Assembly: GCA_025210515.1 (NCBI GenBank)
Contig: JAOARM010000038.1
Location: forward strand, 1 to 64,000
Origin: Vallitalea sp.
Lineage (GTDB): Bacteria > Bacillota > Clostridia > Lachnospirales > Vallitaleaceae
Direction: 5' to 3'
DNA length: 64,000 bases
The notes under the pieces were generated by a model, which worked only from the letters and a program-made list of their open reading frames with translations, ran no database searches and was not told the origin of the DNA. A program made the position numbers and the translations under genes. This document shows, one piece after another, positions 17,961 through 26,592 of the stretch (within the stretch, counting starts at the first letter, position 1; each line of letters opens with the position of its first letter).

Positions 17961-19028
17961 TTATATATTGTTAATAATTTCTTCATGAACAGTTGATAAG
18001 TTATTATAAATGCCTTCTAGGTTGTGGATAATTCTATAATTCATGTCATTTTGAATAGTTAGTTTATCTTTCAATGCATAATCAAAATTTAATTCTACAC
18101 TATAATTCATATTATTATTCTCAAAATGTGTTCCATAAGTTTCTAATAATTCAGTTACAACTTTCATCTGATTACATATATTTTTATCAATATCTAAATC
18201 ATTATAATCAAGTATAGTATAATTGATATCGTATATTAGATGAGTAATATTATTACAGCAGGTAATAATAGTTTTTAATGACCTATTATAGTTAATTTTA
18301 GTTGGTAGGTGTAGCTTATCTTTAAAGTTATATTCTTTTTCTTTATCAAGTAGTAAATGATAAGTGGAATCTATATCACTAAATATATGGGTTAAAACGG
18401 GTTTTTCATTTGCGATAGCTTGCATATTATTAGTATATATTCCTTCAAGAATATTATTAATATTACTTGTCATTGAGTGTAGAATATATGAAATTCTTTT
18501 AACCTCCATTTTTTTATATGAAAAAAGAGAGAATAAGAAGTTATATAATATAGCTACCAAAACACCTGTACTAAGTGCAGCAATTCTTACTTGAAAAGTT
18601 AAATATGCACTAGGTAGTCCTGAAGCATCCATCTGAACATATTGGGTCATATATATAGATGTAAATAATGCTACAGCTGATATAACTTTCCAATTGATTT
18701 TTAAGCAAACAAATAGGGTAACAGTAATTGATAAAGCAACTGTCCATATGTTAATACCAAATAAGGTAATTATAATTGCTGTACATATCGCACCAAGAAT
18801 AGTAGCAGATATTTGATTAAAACCACTTCTAATTCCTGTTAATGTAACTGGCTCAAGAGTTAGTAATAGACCGAATAATAGTGAAATCATATCTTTTTTT
18901 AATAATGGGCTATAAGAAGCTATAGCATATACAGTTATAACTGATAGAAATGATTTAAGTATATATAATCTAGAATCGAATAACCAAGCTTCTTTTTTTA
19001 AACTAAATAAATTCAATAGTTTCCTCAT
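17961..19028 (-). CDS. FUSC / aromatic-acid-exporter family membrane protein
   Basis: The 355-residue protein has six or so membrane helices in the first 165 residues, with the FUSC-like LTLEPVTLTGIRSGFNQI-type loop near 57-75. A cytosolic helical half follows (about 170-355). The plan matches YqjA/ArAE-type transporters implicated in efflux of aromatic acids and related compounds. Substrate and direction are not shown by the sequence. The gene is monocistronic and ends in a strong terminator. The start ATG is preceded by AAGGAGAC. Confidence 0.75.
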   Translation of the reverse strand: MRKLLNLFSLKKEAWLFDSRLYILKSFLSVITVYAIASYSPLLKKDMISLLFGLLLTLEPVTLTGIRSGFNQISATILGAICTAIIITLFGINIWTVALSITVTLFVCLKINWKVISAVALFTSIYMTQYVQMDASGLPSAYLTFQVRIAALSTGVLVAILYNFLFSLFSYKKMEVKRISYILHSMTSNINNILEGIYTNNMQAIANEKPVLTHIFSDIDSTYHLLLDKEKEYNFKDKLHLPTKINYNRSLKTIITCCNNITHLIYDINYTILDYNDLDIDKNICNQMKVVTELLETYGTHFENNNMNYSVELNFDYALKDKLTIQNDMNYRIIHNLEGIYNNLSTVHEEIINNI

Positions 19029-19152
19029 ATAAGTTGTCTCCTTTAAGTTGTATATCTTATTTATGTGCTATTATACTTTATATCAAACAGATAAATTTTA
19101 CAATAATTTTTTTGGGTTTTTAACCGAACGTTTTATAGTAAAATCATATATA

Positions 19153-19181
19153 TGTTCACAAAGGTTGTTTTGTGATATAAT
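19153..19181 (+). promoter_or_regulatory. Extended -10 promoter for hpt
   Basis: -10 TATAAT at 19176-19181 with TGn at 19173-19175. The -35 (TGTTCA, 19153-19158) is weak, 17 bases upstream. Confidence 0.55.
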
Positions 19182-19217
19182 ATTCATTGACCAAGAAGAG
19201 AAAGTGGAGGAATAATT

Positions 19218-19754
19218 ATGTTAAATGATGTTAAAGAAGTACTTGTATCAGAAGAAGAAATTGCTTCTAAAGTATTAGAACTTGCTAATAAAATATCTAC
19301 AGATTTTGAGAACAAAGAATTAGTTGTAATAGGTGTATTAAAAGGAGCTAATGTATTTGTTGCAGATTTAATAAGAAAAATATCAATTCCTATTGAACTT
19401 GACTTTATGGCAATTTCAAGTTATGGAAGTTCAACGGTAAGTTCTGGAGTAGTAAAAATACAAAAAGATTTAGATGCAAGTATTGAAGGAAAGTATGTAT
19501 TAGTTGTAGAAGATATTATTGATACAGGACTAACTCTCAGTTATTTAACAGAGAATCTAAAATCAAGAGGTGCAAAAGAAATAGCTATATGTACTCTTTT
19601 AGATAAACCTGAAAGAAGAAAAGCACATATTGATGTTAATTATAAAGGCTTTAATATTCCAGATGAATTTGTAGTAGGATATGGTATTGACTATGCAGAA
19701 AGATATAGAAATCTACCATTTGTAGGAATATTAAAAGAAGAAACTTATCAATAA
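19218..19754 (+). CDS. hpt: Hypoxanthine phosphoribosyltransferase
   Basis: Hpt salvages hypoxanthine and guanine by joining them to PRPP. The 178-residue protein has the PRPP motif VLVVEDIIDTGLT near 95-107, the early VIGVLKGA loop near 39-46 and the flexible-loop SSYGSST near 73. It also has the base-binding FVVGYGIDY near 155. Length and motifs are those of clostridial Hpt. The ribosome binding site GTGGAGG precedes the ATG. GtrA follows 33 bases on, probably in the same transcript. Confidence 0.95.
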   Translation: MLNDVKEVLVSEEEIASKVLELANKISTDFENKELVVIGVLKGANVFVADLIRKISIPIELDFMAISSYGSSTVSSGVVKIQKDLDASIEGKYVLVVEDIIDTGLTLSYLTENLKSRGAKEIAICTLLDKPERRKAHIDVNYKGFNIPDEFVVGYGIDYAERYRNLPFVGILKEETYQ

Positions 19755-19787
19755 TAATAAAATGCAGTTTCAGAAGCAGGAGAAAAT

Positions 19788-20222
19788 ATGGAATTTATTA
19801 AGAAAATTATAGATAATGAATTATATGCAAGGCTTATTAGATATGGATTGATTGGTGGATTAACAACTGTAGTTAGTTTAGTAGTTTATTGGATATTTTT
19901 ATATCCATTGAATTTTAATCCAAATATAGCTAATATAATATCTATTATTTGTGCAGTTATATTTGCATATATAGCTAATAAAAAATATGTTTTTAGAAGT
20001 AAGTGCAATAATATTAAAGAGGTATTTATAGAAGCACTTAGCTTTTTTTCAGCTAGGGCTGTTACTATAGGATTTGAGATATTAGGTATATTTATTTTAT
20101 ATAGTTATTGTAAGCTAGATGCCATGTTTTCAAAAATTGTTACAACTATTATAGTAATTATACTTAATTATATCTTTTCAAGATTTATTACATTTAAAGA
20201 TGCATTAGTATCTACAGATTAA
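19788..20222 (+). CDS. GtrA family membrane protein
   Basis: The 144-residue protein has four membrane helices and the GtrA signature RYGLIGGLTT near 18-27 and NKKYVFRS near 63-70. GtrA-like proteins are thought to flip or carry lipid-linked sugars for cell-surface glycosylation. No glycosyltransferase is adjacent, so its partner is unknown. It follows hpt closely and ends before a bidirectional terminator. Confidence 0.85.
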   Translation: MEFIKKIIDNELYARLIRYGLIGGLTTVVSLVVYWIFLYPLNFNPNIANIISIICAVIFAYIANKKYVFRSKCNNIKEVFIEALSFFSARAVTIGFEILGIFILYSYCKLDAMFSKIVTTIIVIILNYIFSRFITFKDALVSTD

Positions 20223-20246
20223 TAAGTAATTAATATATATTATTTA

Positions 20247-20283
20247 AGGGCATGTCCAACAAAATTTATTGGACAGCCCTTTT
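20247..20283. terminator. Bidirectional terminator between gtrA and prfC
   Basis: Two stacked stems, GGGC/GCCC and GTCCAA/TTGGAC, surround a nine-base loop, followed by TTTTG. It lies between convergent genes. Confidence 0.75.
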
Positions 20284-20287
20284 GTTA

Positions 20288-21883
20288 TTATGAATGTTCC
20301 TTTAATACAATGCCTTCATTTCTTTCAGTAATATGTCTAATTGACCATTCATTTTGTAAAAGTAATACAGGATTATTATTTTTATCTTCCACTAACATAG
20401 AATCCATTGTTAGTGAGAAGTTTCTAGCATCAAAATCTTCCATTTCAACCCAACGTATAAAACGATAAGATAATGGTTGCTTAGATATCTCAACTCCGTA
20501 TTCATTTTTAAGGCGATATTCTAATACTTCAAATTGTAGCACGCCAACTACACCAATGATTAATTCTTCAACACCAATGTTAGGACGTTTAAATACTTGA
20601 ATTGCACCTTCTTCTGATAATTGTGTAACGCCTTTTATAAACTGTTTTCTTTTAAGTGAATTAGTTGTTGATATTCTGGCAAAATGCTCAGGAGCAAATT
20701 GAGGAATACCGTCATATTGTATTTTAGATTGGTCTTCACATAATGTATCCCCTATATTAAATATTCCAGGGTCGTGTATGCCAATAATATCACCTGGATA
20801 AGCAGTATCAACAATAACACGATCTTGCGCTACAAATTGTTGAGGTTGTGCTAATTTTACTTTTTTATTTTTCTGAACATGATTAACTGTCATTCCTTTT
20901 GAAAATTTACCAGAGCAAATTCTTAGAAATGCAATTCTATCTCTATGAGCAGGATTCATATTTGCTTGTATTTTGAATATAAATCCAGAGAAATTCTCTG
21001 ATTCTGGGCTAATCTCACCTAATGAACTACTACGTGGTTTTGGCGGAGTAGTAATCTCTAAGAAAGATTTTAAGAATGGCTCCACACCAAAATTAGTTAA
21101 AGCACTTCCGAAAAATACAGGAGTTAACTCTCCACTAAGAATTTCATCTAGATTATAATCATCTCCAGCAATATCTAACAATTCAATATCACTAAGTAAT
21201 TGTTCATGAAGAGATGAACCAAGAATATCACTAAATTTCTCATCAGTTACATCACCAGTTGTTGATTTTGCAATAGATTGTCCATGATTTCCATCGTCAA
21301 AAAGTTCTACTTGACTTTTATGACGATTAAAAACACCTTTAAAATTCTTTCCAGAACCTATAGGCCAATTCATAGGACAAGATTTAATTCCTAGCACTTT
21401 TTCAATATCTTCAAGTAAGTCAAAAGGGTCTTTTCCCATACGATCCATTTTATTAATAAATGTAAAGATAGGAATACCTCTCATTTTACATACTTGAAAT
21501 AATTTTTTCGTCTGATCTTCAACACCTTTTGCACAGTCAATAACCATAACAGCACTATCAGCAGCCATTAGAGTTCTATAAGTATCCTCACTAAAGTCTT
21601 GATGACCTGGAGTATCGAGAATATTAATACAAAAATTGTCATATTCAAATTGCAATACACTTGAGGTAACAGAGATTCCTCTTTGTTTCTCAATTTCCAT
21701 CCAATCTGAAACAGCATGTTTACTTGAACGTCTTGATTTAACTGAACCTGCAGAACGAATTGCTCCACCATATAAAAGAAATTTTTCTGTTAAGGTAGTT
21801 TTCCCTGCATCTGGATGTGAAATGATGGCAAAAGTTCTTCTTCTTCTTACTTGATCTACAAAGCTAATATTTTGTTCGGTCAT
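20288..21883 (-). CDS. prfC: Peptide chain release factor 3
   Basis: RF3 is a GTPase that recycles class I release factors from the ribosome. The 531-residue protein has G1 SHPDAGKTT near 22-30, the EKQRGISVTSS switch region near 63, G3 DTPGHQDF near 90, G4 NKMD near 144, and domain II/III with the C-terminal RF3-specific region. Length matches the family. It is monocistronic. The ribosome binding site on the minus strand is AAAGGAAG. Confidence 0.96.
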   Translation of the reverse strand: MTEQNISFVDQVRRRRTFAIISHPDAGKTTLTEKFLLYGGAIRSAGSVKSRRSSKHAVSDWMEIEKQRGISVTSSVLQFEYDNFCINILDTPGHQDFSEDTYRTLMAADSAVMVIDCAKGVEDQTKKLFQVCKMRGIPIFTFINKMDRMGKDPFDLLEDIEKVLGIKSCPMNWPIGSGKNFKGVFNRHKSQVELFDDGNHGQSIAKSTTGDVTDEKFSDILGSSLHEQLLSDIELLDIAGDDYNLDEILSGELTPVFFGSALTNFGVEPFLKSFLEITTPPKPRSSSLGEISPESENFSGFIFKIQANMNPAHRDRIAFLRICSGKFSKGMTVNHVQKNKKVKLAQPQQFVAQDRVIVDTAYPGDIIGIHDPGIFNIGDTLCEDQSKIQYDGIPQFAPEHFARISTTNSLKRKQFIKGVTQLSEEGAIQVFKRPNIGVEELIIGVVGVLQFEVLEYRLKNEYGVEISKQPLSYRFIRWVEMEDFDARNFSLTMDSMLVEDKNNNPVLLLQNEWSIRHITERNEGIVLKEHS

Positions 21884-22079
21884 TTATTATCTTCCTTTAT
21901 TTTAATTTTATAAAATATGTCTCAAAACTTTCAGCATTAAAAAAATGTATTATATTGAACAACCCTGTTAATATTATTGATATTATACATTAAGTTTATA
22001 ACTGTAAATTGTTTTAATAAATTTATTATACTAGTATGCATTTTAATGTCAATAACATAATAAATTTTTTAGGTAAATA

Positions 22080-22108
22080 TTGACAATATCAATAAATAGA
22101 GTTACAAT
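22080..22108 (+). promoter_or_regulatory. Promoter of the iron-uptake operon
   Basis: Near-consensus -35 TTGACA (22080-22085) and -10 TACAAT (22103-22108) are 17 bases apart, with a Fur box immediately downstream. Confidence 0.85.
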
Positions 22109-22115
22109 ATTGGAT

Positions 22116-22134
22116 GAAAATGAAATCCATTATC
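22116..22134 (+). promoter_or_regulatory. Fur box over the transcription start of the CbiK-like/FecBCD operon
   Basis: GAAAATGAAATCCATTATC matches 15 of 19 positions of the Fur consensus GATAATGATAATCATTATC and sits on the predicted +1 region. Iron-dependent repression is expected. Confidence 0.75.
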
Positions 22135-22152
22135 ATTACAAAGGAGGGAAAA

Positions 22153-22932
22153 ATGAAGAAAAGTATTTTATTAGTTAATTATGGCTGTTCTACAAAAGAA
22201 CAATTTAATAAAATTATTATTGATTTAGTAACTATATTGGAGAAAAAATATAGTGATTATAACATTTCATATGCTTTCTTATCTAAATTTATGAGGAATA
22301 AGCTATTAGAAAAAGAGAATATATATGTGGATTTGATTGATGAAAAGATACAGAAATTAAAACAAGATAGTACAACACATATAATAATTCAGCCAATATT
22401 AGTTGTTCCTGGTAGTGAATTTAATAAAATAGAAAATATTGCACTTAGAGAAAGTAGTATAGTTAATATTAAAATAGGGAAAACACTTTTACACAATAAG
22501 GAAGGTTTTAGAGAAGTAGATATCTTGATGAAGAATTATACATCAACTACTCTAGATCATAACCAATCAATTGTATTAATGGGTCATGGGTCAGCTGATA
22601 GTTCGCAAAAAATGTATATAGACTATAAAGAATATATTAAAAATAAAAATGATAAAATTTATTTTGGGACATTAGAAGCAAAACCCGATATAGAAGATAT
22701 AATAATTGATTTACAGAAAGACAGCATTAATGAAGTTCATTTACATCCTTTTTTATTTGGATGCGGAGTACATACAATAAAAGATATGCTTGGAGAAAAT
22801 AATAATTCATGGAAATCTAAATTAGAACAAGCAGGAATAAAAGTAATAGGTCATGGGAAAGGGATTAGCGAGTATGACACATATATAGAGTTGATGGTGG
22901 ATAAAATAAATGCTCTAGTAACAGATTATTAA
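22153..22932 (+). CDS. CbiK-type chelatase (sirohydrochlorin cobaltochelatase family)
   Basis: The 259-residue protein belongs to the CbiK class of metal chelatases, which insert cobalt or iron into sirohydrochlorin. Supporting blocks are VNYGCSTKEQ at the N-terminus, HIIIQPILVVPGSEF near 78-92, LMGHGS near 150-155, and HLHPFLFGCGVHTIKDMLGE near 194-213 with the NSWKSKLEQAG that closes it. Several His are placed for metal binding. It has no signal peptide. An upstream ATG at 22114 overlaps the Fur box, so the ATG at 22153 behind AAGGAGGG is the start. It leads an operon with a ferric-complex ABC importer, which suggests it works on heme or iron rather than cobalamin; this is an inference. Confidence 0.8.
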   Translation: MKKSILLVNYGCSTKEQFNKIIIDLVTILEKKYSDYNISYAFLSKFMRNKLLEKENIYVDLIDEKIQKLKQDSTTHIIIQPILVVPGSEFNKIENIALRESSIVNIKIGKTLLHNKEGFREVDILMKNYTSTTLDHNQSIVLMGHGSADSSQKMYIDYKEYIKNKNDKIYFGTLEAKPDIEDIIIDLQKDSINEVHLHPFLFGCGVHTIKDMLGENNNSWKSKLEQAGIKVIGHGKGISEYDTYIELMVDKINALVTDY

Positions 22933-22986
22933 GCTAATCTAACATAATGCTATGCAAATATGAGTGGAAAAATGGAGGAAAACATA

Positions 22987-24027
22987 ATGAAAAAACTAAC
23001 AATTGTATTAACCTTGATTATAGTAAGTATATTGGCTTTTACTGGTTGTGATAACAAAAATGATGGAGAAGAAAGTAAACAAACAAGTAATGAAGTAAAT
23101 AATGAATCAAGTAACGAAGATAAGAAAGAAGAAAGTAGAGAAGTGAATAGTGATACTAGCAGTGATAAAAGTAGCGATACTATTGAAGTAGTAGATGCTT
23201 TTGGAGATACAGTAACACTTAAAAAAAATCCTAAAAATGTAGTTTGCCTATATAACTCATACTTGGATTTATGGTATGAAGCAGGTGGAGAAGTAGTAGG
23301 TCGTATTAGTACTAAAGGAGAAGTACCAGAAGGAGCAGAAGATGCCACTATAGTTGGTACAATGTCAAAACCTGATATGGAAAAAATAGTAGCTCTTCAA
23401 CCAGAATTAGTTATTATAACAGGTAATCATACGCAGTCTGAGTTTATTGATTTATTAAAACAAAATAATATTCCTTATTATGCAGTAAGCTATACGAATT
23501 TACAAGAGTTTCTAGATGTGTATAAAGTGTTTACTACGCTAACTGCACATGAAGAACTATACGAAGAAAAAGGTGTTAAGATAGAAAATGAAATAAAAGA
23601 AATTATTGCTAAAGTTCCAACAGATAAAAAGCCTAGTGCTCTAGTATTATTTGGAACATCTAAAAGTGTTAAAGCAAAATTACCAAATTCACAAGTTGGT
23701 TCTATGCTAGAAGATCTAGGAGTTACTAACATAGCATACGATGCTCAATTATCCGATGAAGAAATGCAAACATTTAGTATGGAACGTGTTGTACAGAGAG
23801 CTCCACAATTTGTTTTTGTACAAACAATGGGTGATGTAGAAGAAGTTAAGAAGCGAATATCTGATGATGTAGAATCAAATCCAGCATGGGGTTCACTAGA
23901 TGCAGTTAAAAACGGTAAATACTATTATTTAGATAAATATCTTTTCTTATATAAACCAAATATGAGATATGCAGAAGCATATAGAGAATTAGCTAAGTTA
24001 TTATATCCAGAAATCTTTGGGGAGTAA
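22987..24027 (+). CDS. Iron-complex ABC transporter substrate-binding lipoprotein (FecB/FepB type)
   Basis: This 346-residue lipoprotein has a signal peptide ending AFTGC (Cys21) and a Ser/Glu/Asn-rich linker to about residue 60. The TroA/FecB-like binding fold follows, beginning VVDAFGDTVTLKKNPKNVVCL. The pattern KPDMEKIVALQPELVII near 125-141 is typical. The start is the ATG at 22987 behind GGAGG, not the earlier in-frame ATG at 22960. It captures a ferric siderophore or heme outside the membrane and hands it to the permease encoded eight bases downstream. The actual ligand is unknown. Confidence 0.92.
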   Translation: MKKLTIVLTLIIVSILAFTGCDNKNDGEESKQTSNEVNNESSNEDKKEESREVNSDTSSDKSSDTIEVVDAFGDTVTLKKNPKNVVCLYNSYLDLWYEAGGEVVGRISTKGEVPEGAEDATIVGTMSKPDMEKIVALQPELVIITGNHTQSEFIDLLKQNNIPYYAVSYTNLQEFLDVYKVFTTLTAHEELYEEKGVKIENEIKEIIAKVPTDKKPSALVLFGTSKSVKAKLPNSQVGSMLEDLGVTNIAYDAQLSDEEMQTFSMERVVQRAPQFVFVQTMGDVEEVKKRISDDVESNPAWGSLDAVKNGKYYYLDKYLFLYKPNMRYAEAYRELAKLLYPEIFGE

Positions 24028-24035
24028 AATACATA

Positions 24036-25034
24036 ATGAAACAGGACAAATTTCAAGGCAAAAAAATATTAATTATTACACTACTTTTAGTTATTGCAGC
24101 CATTATTTTAGTTGGTAGTATTGCACTAGGTTCAGTCTATGTACCTATAGACGACGTGCTAAAAGCAATATTTTATAGAGAAGACACAGTTAATCATCAA
24201 ATTATATGGAATATAAGATTACCAAGAGTATTAATTGGAGCTTTAGTTGGGGTTTGTCTTAGTCTTGCTGGTGTTATATTACAGGGGATTATGCGTAATC
24301 CCCTTGCTTCACCTAATATTATAGGTGTTACGTCTGGGGCAGGTTTGGCAGCGTATATAATATTAATATTATTTCCTAATTATTATTATTTAGTTCCTAT
24401 AGGAGCATTTATAGGGGCATTTGTAGCTACTATATTTATCTATCTTTTAGCTTGGAAAGATGGAGTTCAACCAATGAGATTAGTTCTGGCGGGAGTTGCT
24501 TTTTCTTCTTTGCTTGGAGCTGGTATTAACTCTCTTATGACTTTCTTTCCAGATAGAGTAGCTGGAGCAGTTAGTTTTATGGTTGGTAGCTTATCTGGAC
24601 GTACATGGCCGCATTTTAACATGTTATGGCCTTATGCATTACTTGGTTGTATATGCATAATTTTTTTCTCACAAAAAATTAATATTTTAATATTAGGTGA
24701 TGAGATAGCTACTGGACTTGGGTTAAATGTAGAGAAAATTAGATTATTACTTATTATGATAGCTTCATTATTAGCAGCTAGTGCAGTTAGTACAGTAGGT
24801 CTACTGGGATTTGTAGGTCTTATAGTTCCTCACACAGCACGTATGATTATAGGGTCTGATTATAAATATCTATTTCCAGCTACGGCTATAATAGGGGCAA
24901 TTACAGTAATGGCTTGTGATACATTAGCTCGTATTGCATTTGACCCTGTGGAGTTACCTGTAGGTATTGTTATGTCATTACTTGGAGCACCGTTCTTTTT
25001 ATACTTATTAAGAGAAAGGAAGAAATGTCAATGA
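24036..25034 (+). CDS. FecCD-type iron-complex ABC transporter permease
   Basis: The 332-residue permease has nine or ten membrane helices. Family motifs include IRLPRVLIGALVGVCLSLAG near 59-78, GIMRNPLASPNIIGV near 84-98, GxxxS-rich GSLSGRTWPH, and GFVGLIVPHTARMIIG near 257-272, the coupling helix that contacts the ATPase. It acts as a homodimer in BtuCD-like importers. Its end overlaps the ATPase gene by ten bases, so the two are translationally coupled. Confidence 0.95.
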   Translation: MKQDKFQGKKILIITLLLVIAAIILVGSIALGSVYVPIDDVLKAIFYREDTVNHQIIWNIRLPRVLIGALVGVCLSLAGVILQGIMRNPLASPNIIGVTSGAGLAAYIILILFPNYYYLVPIGAFIGAFVATIFIYLLAWKDGVQPMRLVLAGVAFSSLLGAGINSLMTFFPDRVAGAVSFMVGSLSGRTWPHFNMLWPYALLGCICIIFFSQKINILILGDEIATGLGLNVEKIRLLLIMIASLLAASAVSTVGLLGFVGLIVPHTARMIIGSDYKYLFPATAIIGAITVMACDTLARIAFDPVELPVGIVMSLLGAPFFLYLLRERKKCQ

Positions 25035-25837
25035 TTATCCTACGTGGTAAAGACTTAAAAATTGCATATGAAGACAAAACAATTATTAATAAATTAGATA
25101 TAGATATTAATAAAGGAGAAGTATATACAATAGTAGGACCAAATGGATGTGGAAAATCAACATTATTAAAAGGCATATCTAGATGTAAAAAACTAGTAAA
25201 CGGTCATGTATATTTAGATTCAAAAGATATTAATAAATGTAATTCAAAAGAAATTTCAAAAAGTATTGCAATTCTTCCTCAAATGAGAAACGTACCAGGA
25301 GATATTAAGGTAAAAACTATAGTAGGATATGGTCGTTATCCACATTTAGGGTTACGGAATAAATTAGAGGAAGAAGATCATAAAATAGTAAGGTGGGCAA
25401 TGGAAAAGACTGGAGTATTAGATTTTCAAGATAGAGAGATTGGTACATTATCTGGTGGAGAAGGTCAAAGAGTTTTTATAGCTATGGCACTTGCTCAAAA
25501 AACAGAAATATTAATTCTTGATGAACCAACAACTTTTCTAGATATATCACATCAGCTTGAGGTACTTGAATTAGTTAAAGACCTTAATGAGGAATTAGGA
25601 ATTACTATTGTTATGGTATTACATGACTTGAATTTAGCTGCCAGATATTCTTCTCGTATTATAGTTATGAAACAAGGAGAGGTAATTGTAGAAGGAAAGC
25701 CAGAGGAAGTATTTCAAGAAAGTATACTTAATAGTGTTTTTGGTATTCATGCATATATCTCTCATGATCATATACATGATTGTCCTTATTTTATACCTAT
25801 TGATAAGAAAAATCATACCTTTAAACATAACGTTTAA
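25025..25837 (+). CDS. Iron-complex ABC transporter ATP-binding protein
   Basis: The 270-residue ATPase has Walker A GPNGCGKST near 38-46, the Q-loop LPQMRN near 86, signature LSGGEGQR near 141-148, Walker B ILILDEP near 161-167 and H-loop VLHDLN near 197. It energises import with the FecCD-type permease. The start overlaps the permease end; a second ATG two codons on is equally possible. The C-terminus has an unusual His-rich HAYISHDHIHD. The stop codon lies in the right arm of a bidirectional terminator. Confidence 0.95.
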   Translation: MSMIILRGKDLKIAYEDKTIINKLDIDINKGEVYTIVGPNGCGKSTLLKGISRCKKLVNGHVYLDSKDINKCNSKEISKSIAILPQMRNVPGDIKVKTIVGYGRYPHLGLRNKLEEEDHKIVRWAMEKTGVLDFQDREIGTLSGGEGQRVFIAMALAQKTEILILDEPTTFLDISHQLEVLELVKDLNEELGITIVMVLHDLNLAARYSSRIIVMKQGEVIVEGKPEEVFQESILNSVFGIHAYISHDHIHDCPYFIPIDKKNHTFKHNV

Positions 25838-25847
25838 GGGTATGATT
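25811..25847. terminator. Bidirectional terminator between the importer operon and the flavodoxin gene
   Basis: A 16-base-pair stem with one G-T pair, AATCATACCTTTAAAC (25811-25826) with GTTTAAGGGTATGATT (25832-25847). On the minus strand it is followed by TTTTTC. Confidence 0.75.
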
Positions 25848-25893
25848 AGCTAAATCTAATCTATCTTTTGAAAATTGTAACTTCAAAAATGAA

Positions 25894-26433
25894 CTATGAG
25901 ACAGTATCTTCAACTTCATTAAGTACCATAGAAGCCCAGTTACGCCCATTTGTTAAATCTTCTTCATTAGGATGTTTGCGAGATGATATATGGTTGGCTT
26001 CTCTTTCTGGTGTTAAAGCTTTTGGATGACCTATAGGATATTTTTTTCTGCGTCTTTCAGTTAGTTTTGGGTCTATTTTACCTCTACAGATGAATGTAGG
26101 AAGAAGGCAATTAGACTCATCTAATAATAATTGAGCCTTGTCCATACTTCGCTTAGCATGAGGAGAATCGGCATATGCTCCTAGAGTAGCAAATAATGCT
26201 ATTTTTTTATTATTGATATTTTCAAGGAATTTTTTTGATAATGGGTCAGCAGTTTCTCTAGAAACCCAAAAACCATGGAAAATACAATCGTAATCATCAA
26301 TGTTAATAGATTCTTTTACAGATATTAAATCTATCTCAGTTACTAATGGATTTAATGATAATTCATTGTAGATAGCTGTAGCTAATTTCTGTGTATTTCC
26401 TGTCAAACTTGAGTAACTCACTAATAATTTCAT
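25894..26433 (-). CDS. Fur-regulated flavodoxin family protein
   Basis: The 179-residue protein starts MKLLVSYSSLTGNTQKLA, with the FMN phosphate-binding loop SSLTGNT. A GFWVSRETADP loop and a GAYADSPHAKR loop match the isoalloxazine-contacting segments of long-chain flavodoxins. The Arg/Lys-rich GRNWA-type C-terminus recalls BilS-like flavodoxins associated with tetrapyrrole reduction, but I cannot confirm that. The longer frame up to 26484 runs through the Fur box; AAGGAGAC before the ATG at 26433 sets the start. It probably donates electrons to ferric or tetrapyrrole substrates under iron limitation. Confidence 0.8.
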   Translation of the reverse strand: MKLLVSYSSLTGNTQKLATAIYNELSLNPLVTEIDLISVKESINIDDYDCIFHGFWVSRETADPLSKKFLENINNKKIALFATLGAYADSPHAKRSMDKAQLLLDESNCLLPTFICRGKIDPKLTERRRKKYPIGHPKALTPEREANHISSRKHPNEEDLTNGRNWASMVLNEVEDTVS

Positions 26434-26450
26434 ATATGTCTCCTTAAAAT

Positions 26451-26469
26451 GATAATGATAATCTTTATC
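26451..26469 (-). promoter_or_regulatory. Fur box (18 of 19) for the flavodoxin gene
   Basis: GATAATGATAATCTTTATC differs from the 19-base Fur consensus at a single position. It lies just downstream of the leftward -10 element, so Fur would block the promoter. It could also influence the divergent ABC gene. Confidence 0.9.
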
Positions 26470-26472
26470 GGT

Positions 26473-26501
26473 ATTATAGGACATAGTTTTGTTTTTGTCA
26501 A
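26473..26501 (-). promoter_or_regulatory. Consensus promoter of the flavodoxin gene
   Basis: On the minus strand, -35 TTGACA (26496-26501) and -10 TATAAT (26473-26478) are 17 bases apart, a perfect match to consensus. Confidence 0.9.
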
Positions 26502-26556
26502 TTAGTAATTATATAAAATTTGATTTATATGTAAATACTTGAAAGGAGATTATTAA

Positions 26557-26592
26557 ATGATATGTATATATAGAGGTATAGATAATGATTAA
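26557..26592 (+). CDS. 11-codon leader ORF coupled to the ABC exporter gene
   Basis: A strong AAAGGAGAT site precedes an ATG at 26557 that opens MICIYRGIDND and stops at 26590-26592, overlapping the ABC gene's ATG (26585) by eight bases. The ABC gene itself has only a weak ribosome binding site, so its translation may depend on this leader. Confidence 0.45.
   Translation: MICIYRGIDND

Noticed and set aside
22950..23348. Long antisense ORF opposite the iron-binding lipoprotein
   Set aside because: Its Leu/Ser repeats are simply the complement of the Glu/Ser/Asn linker codons. There is no ribosome binding site.
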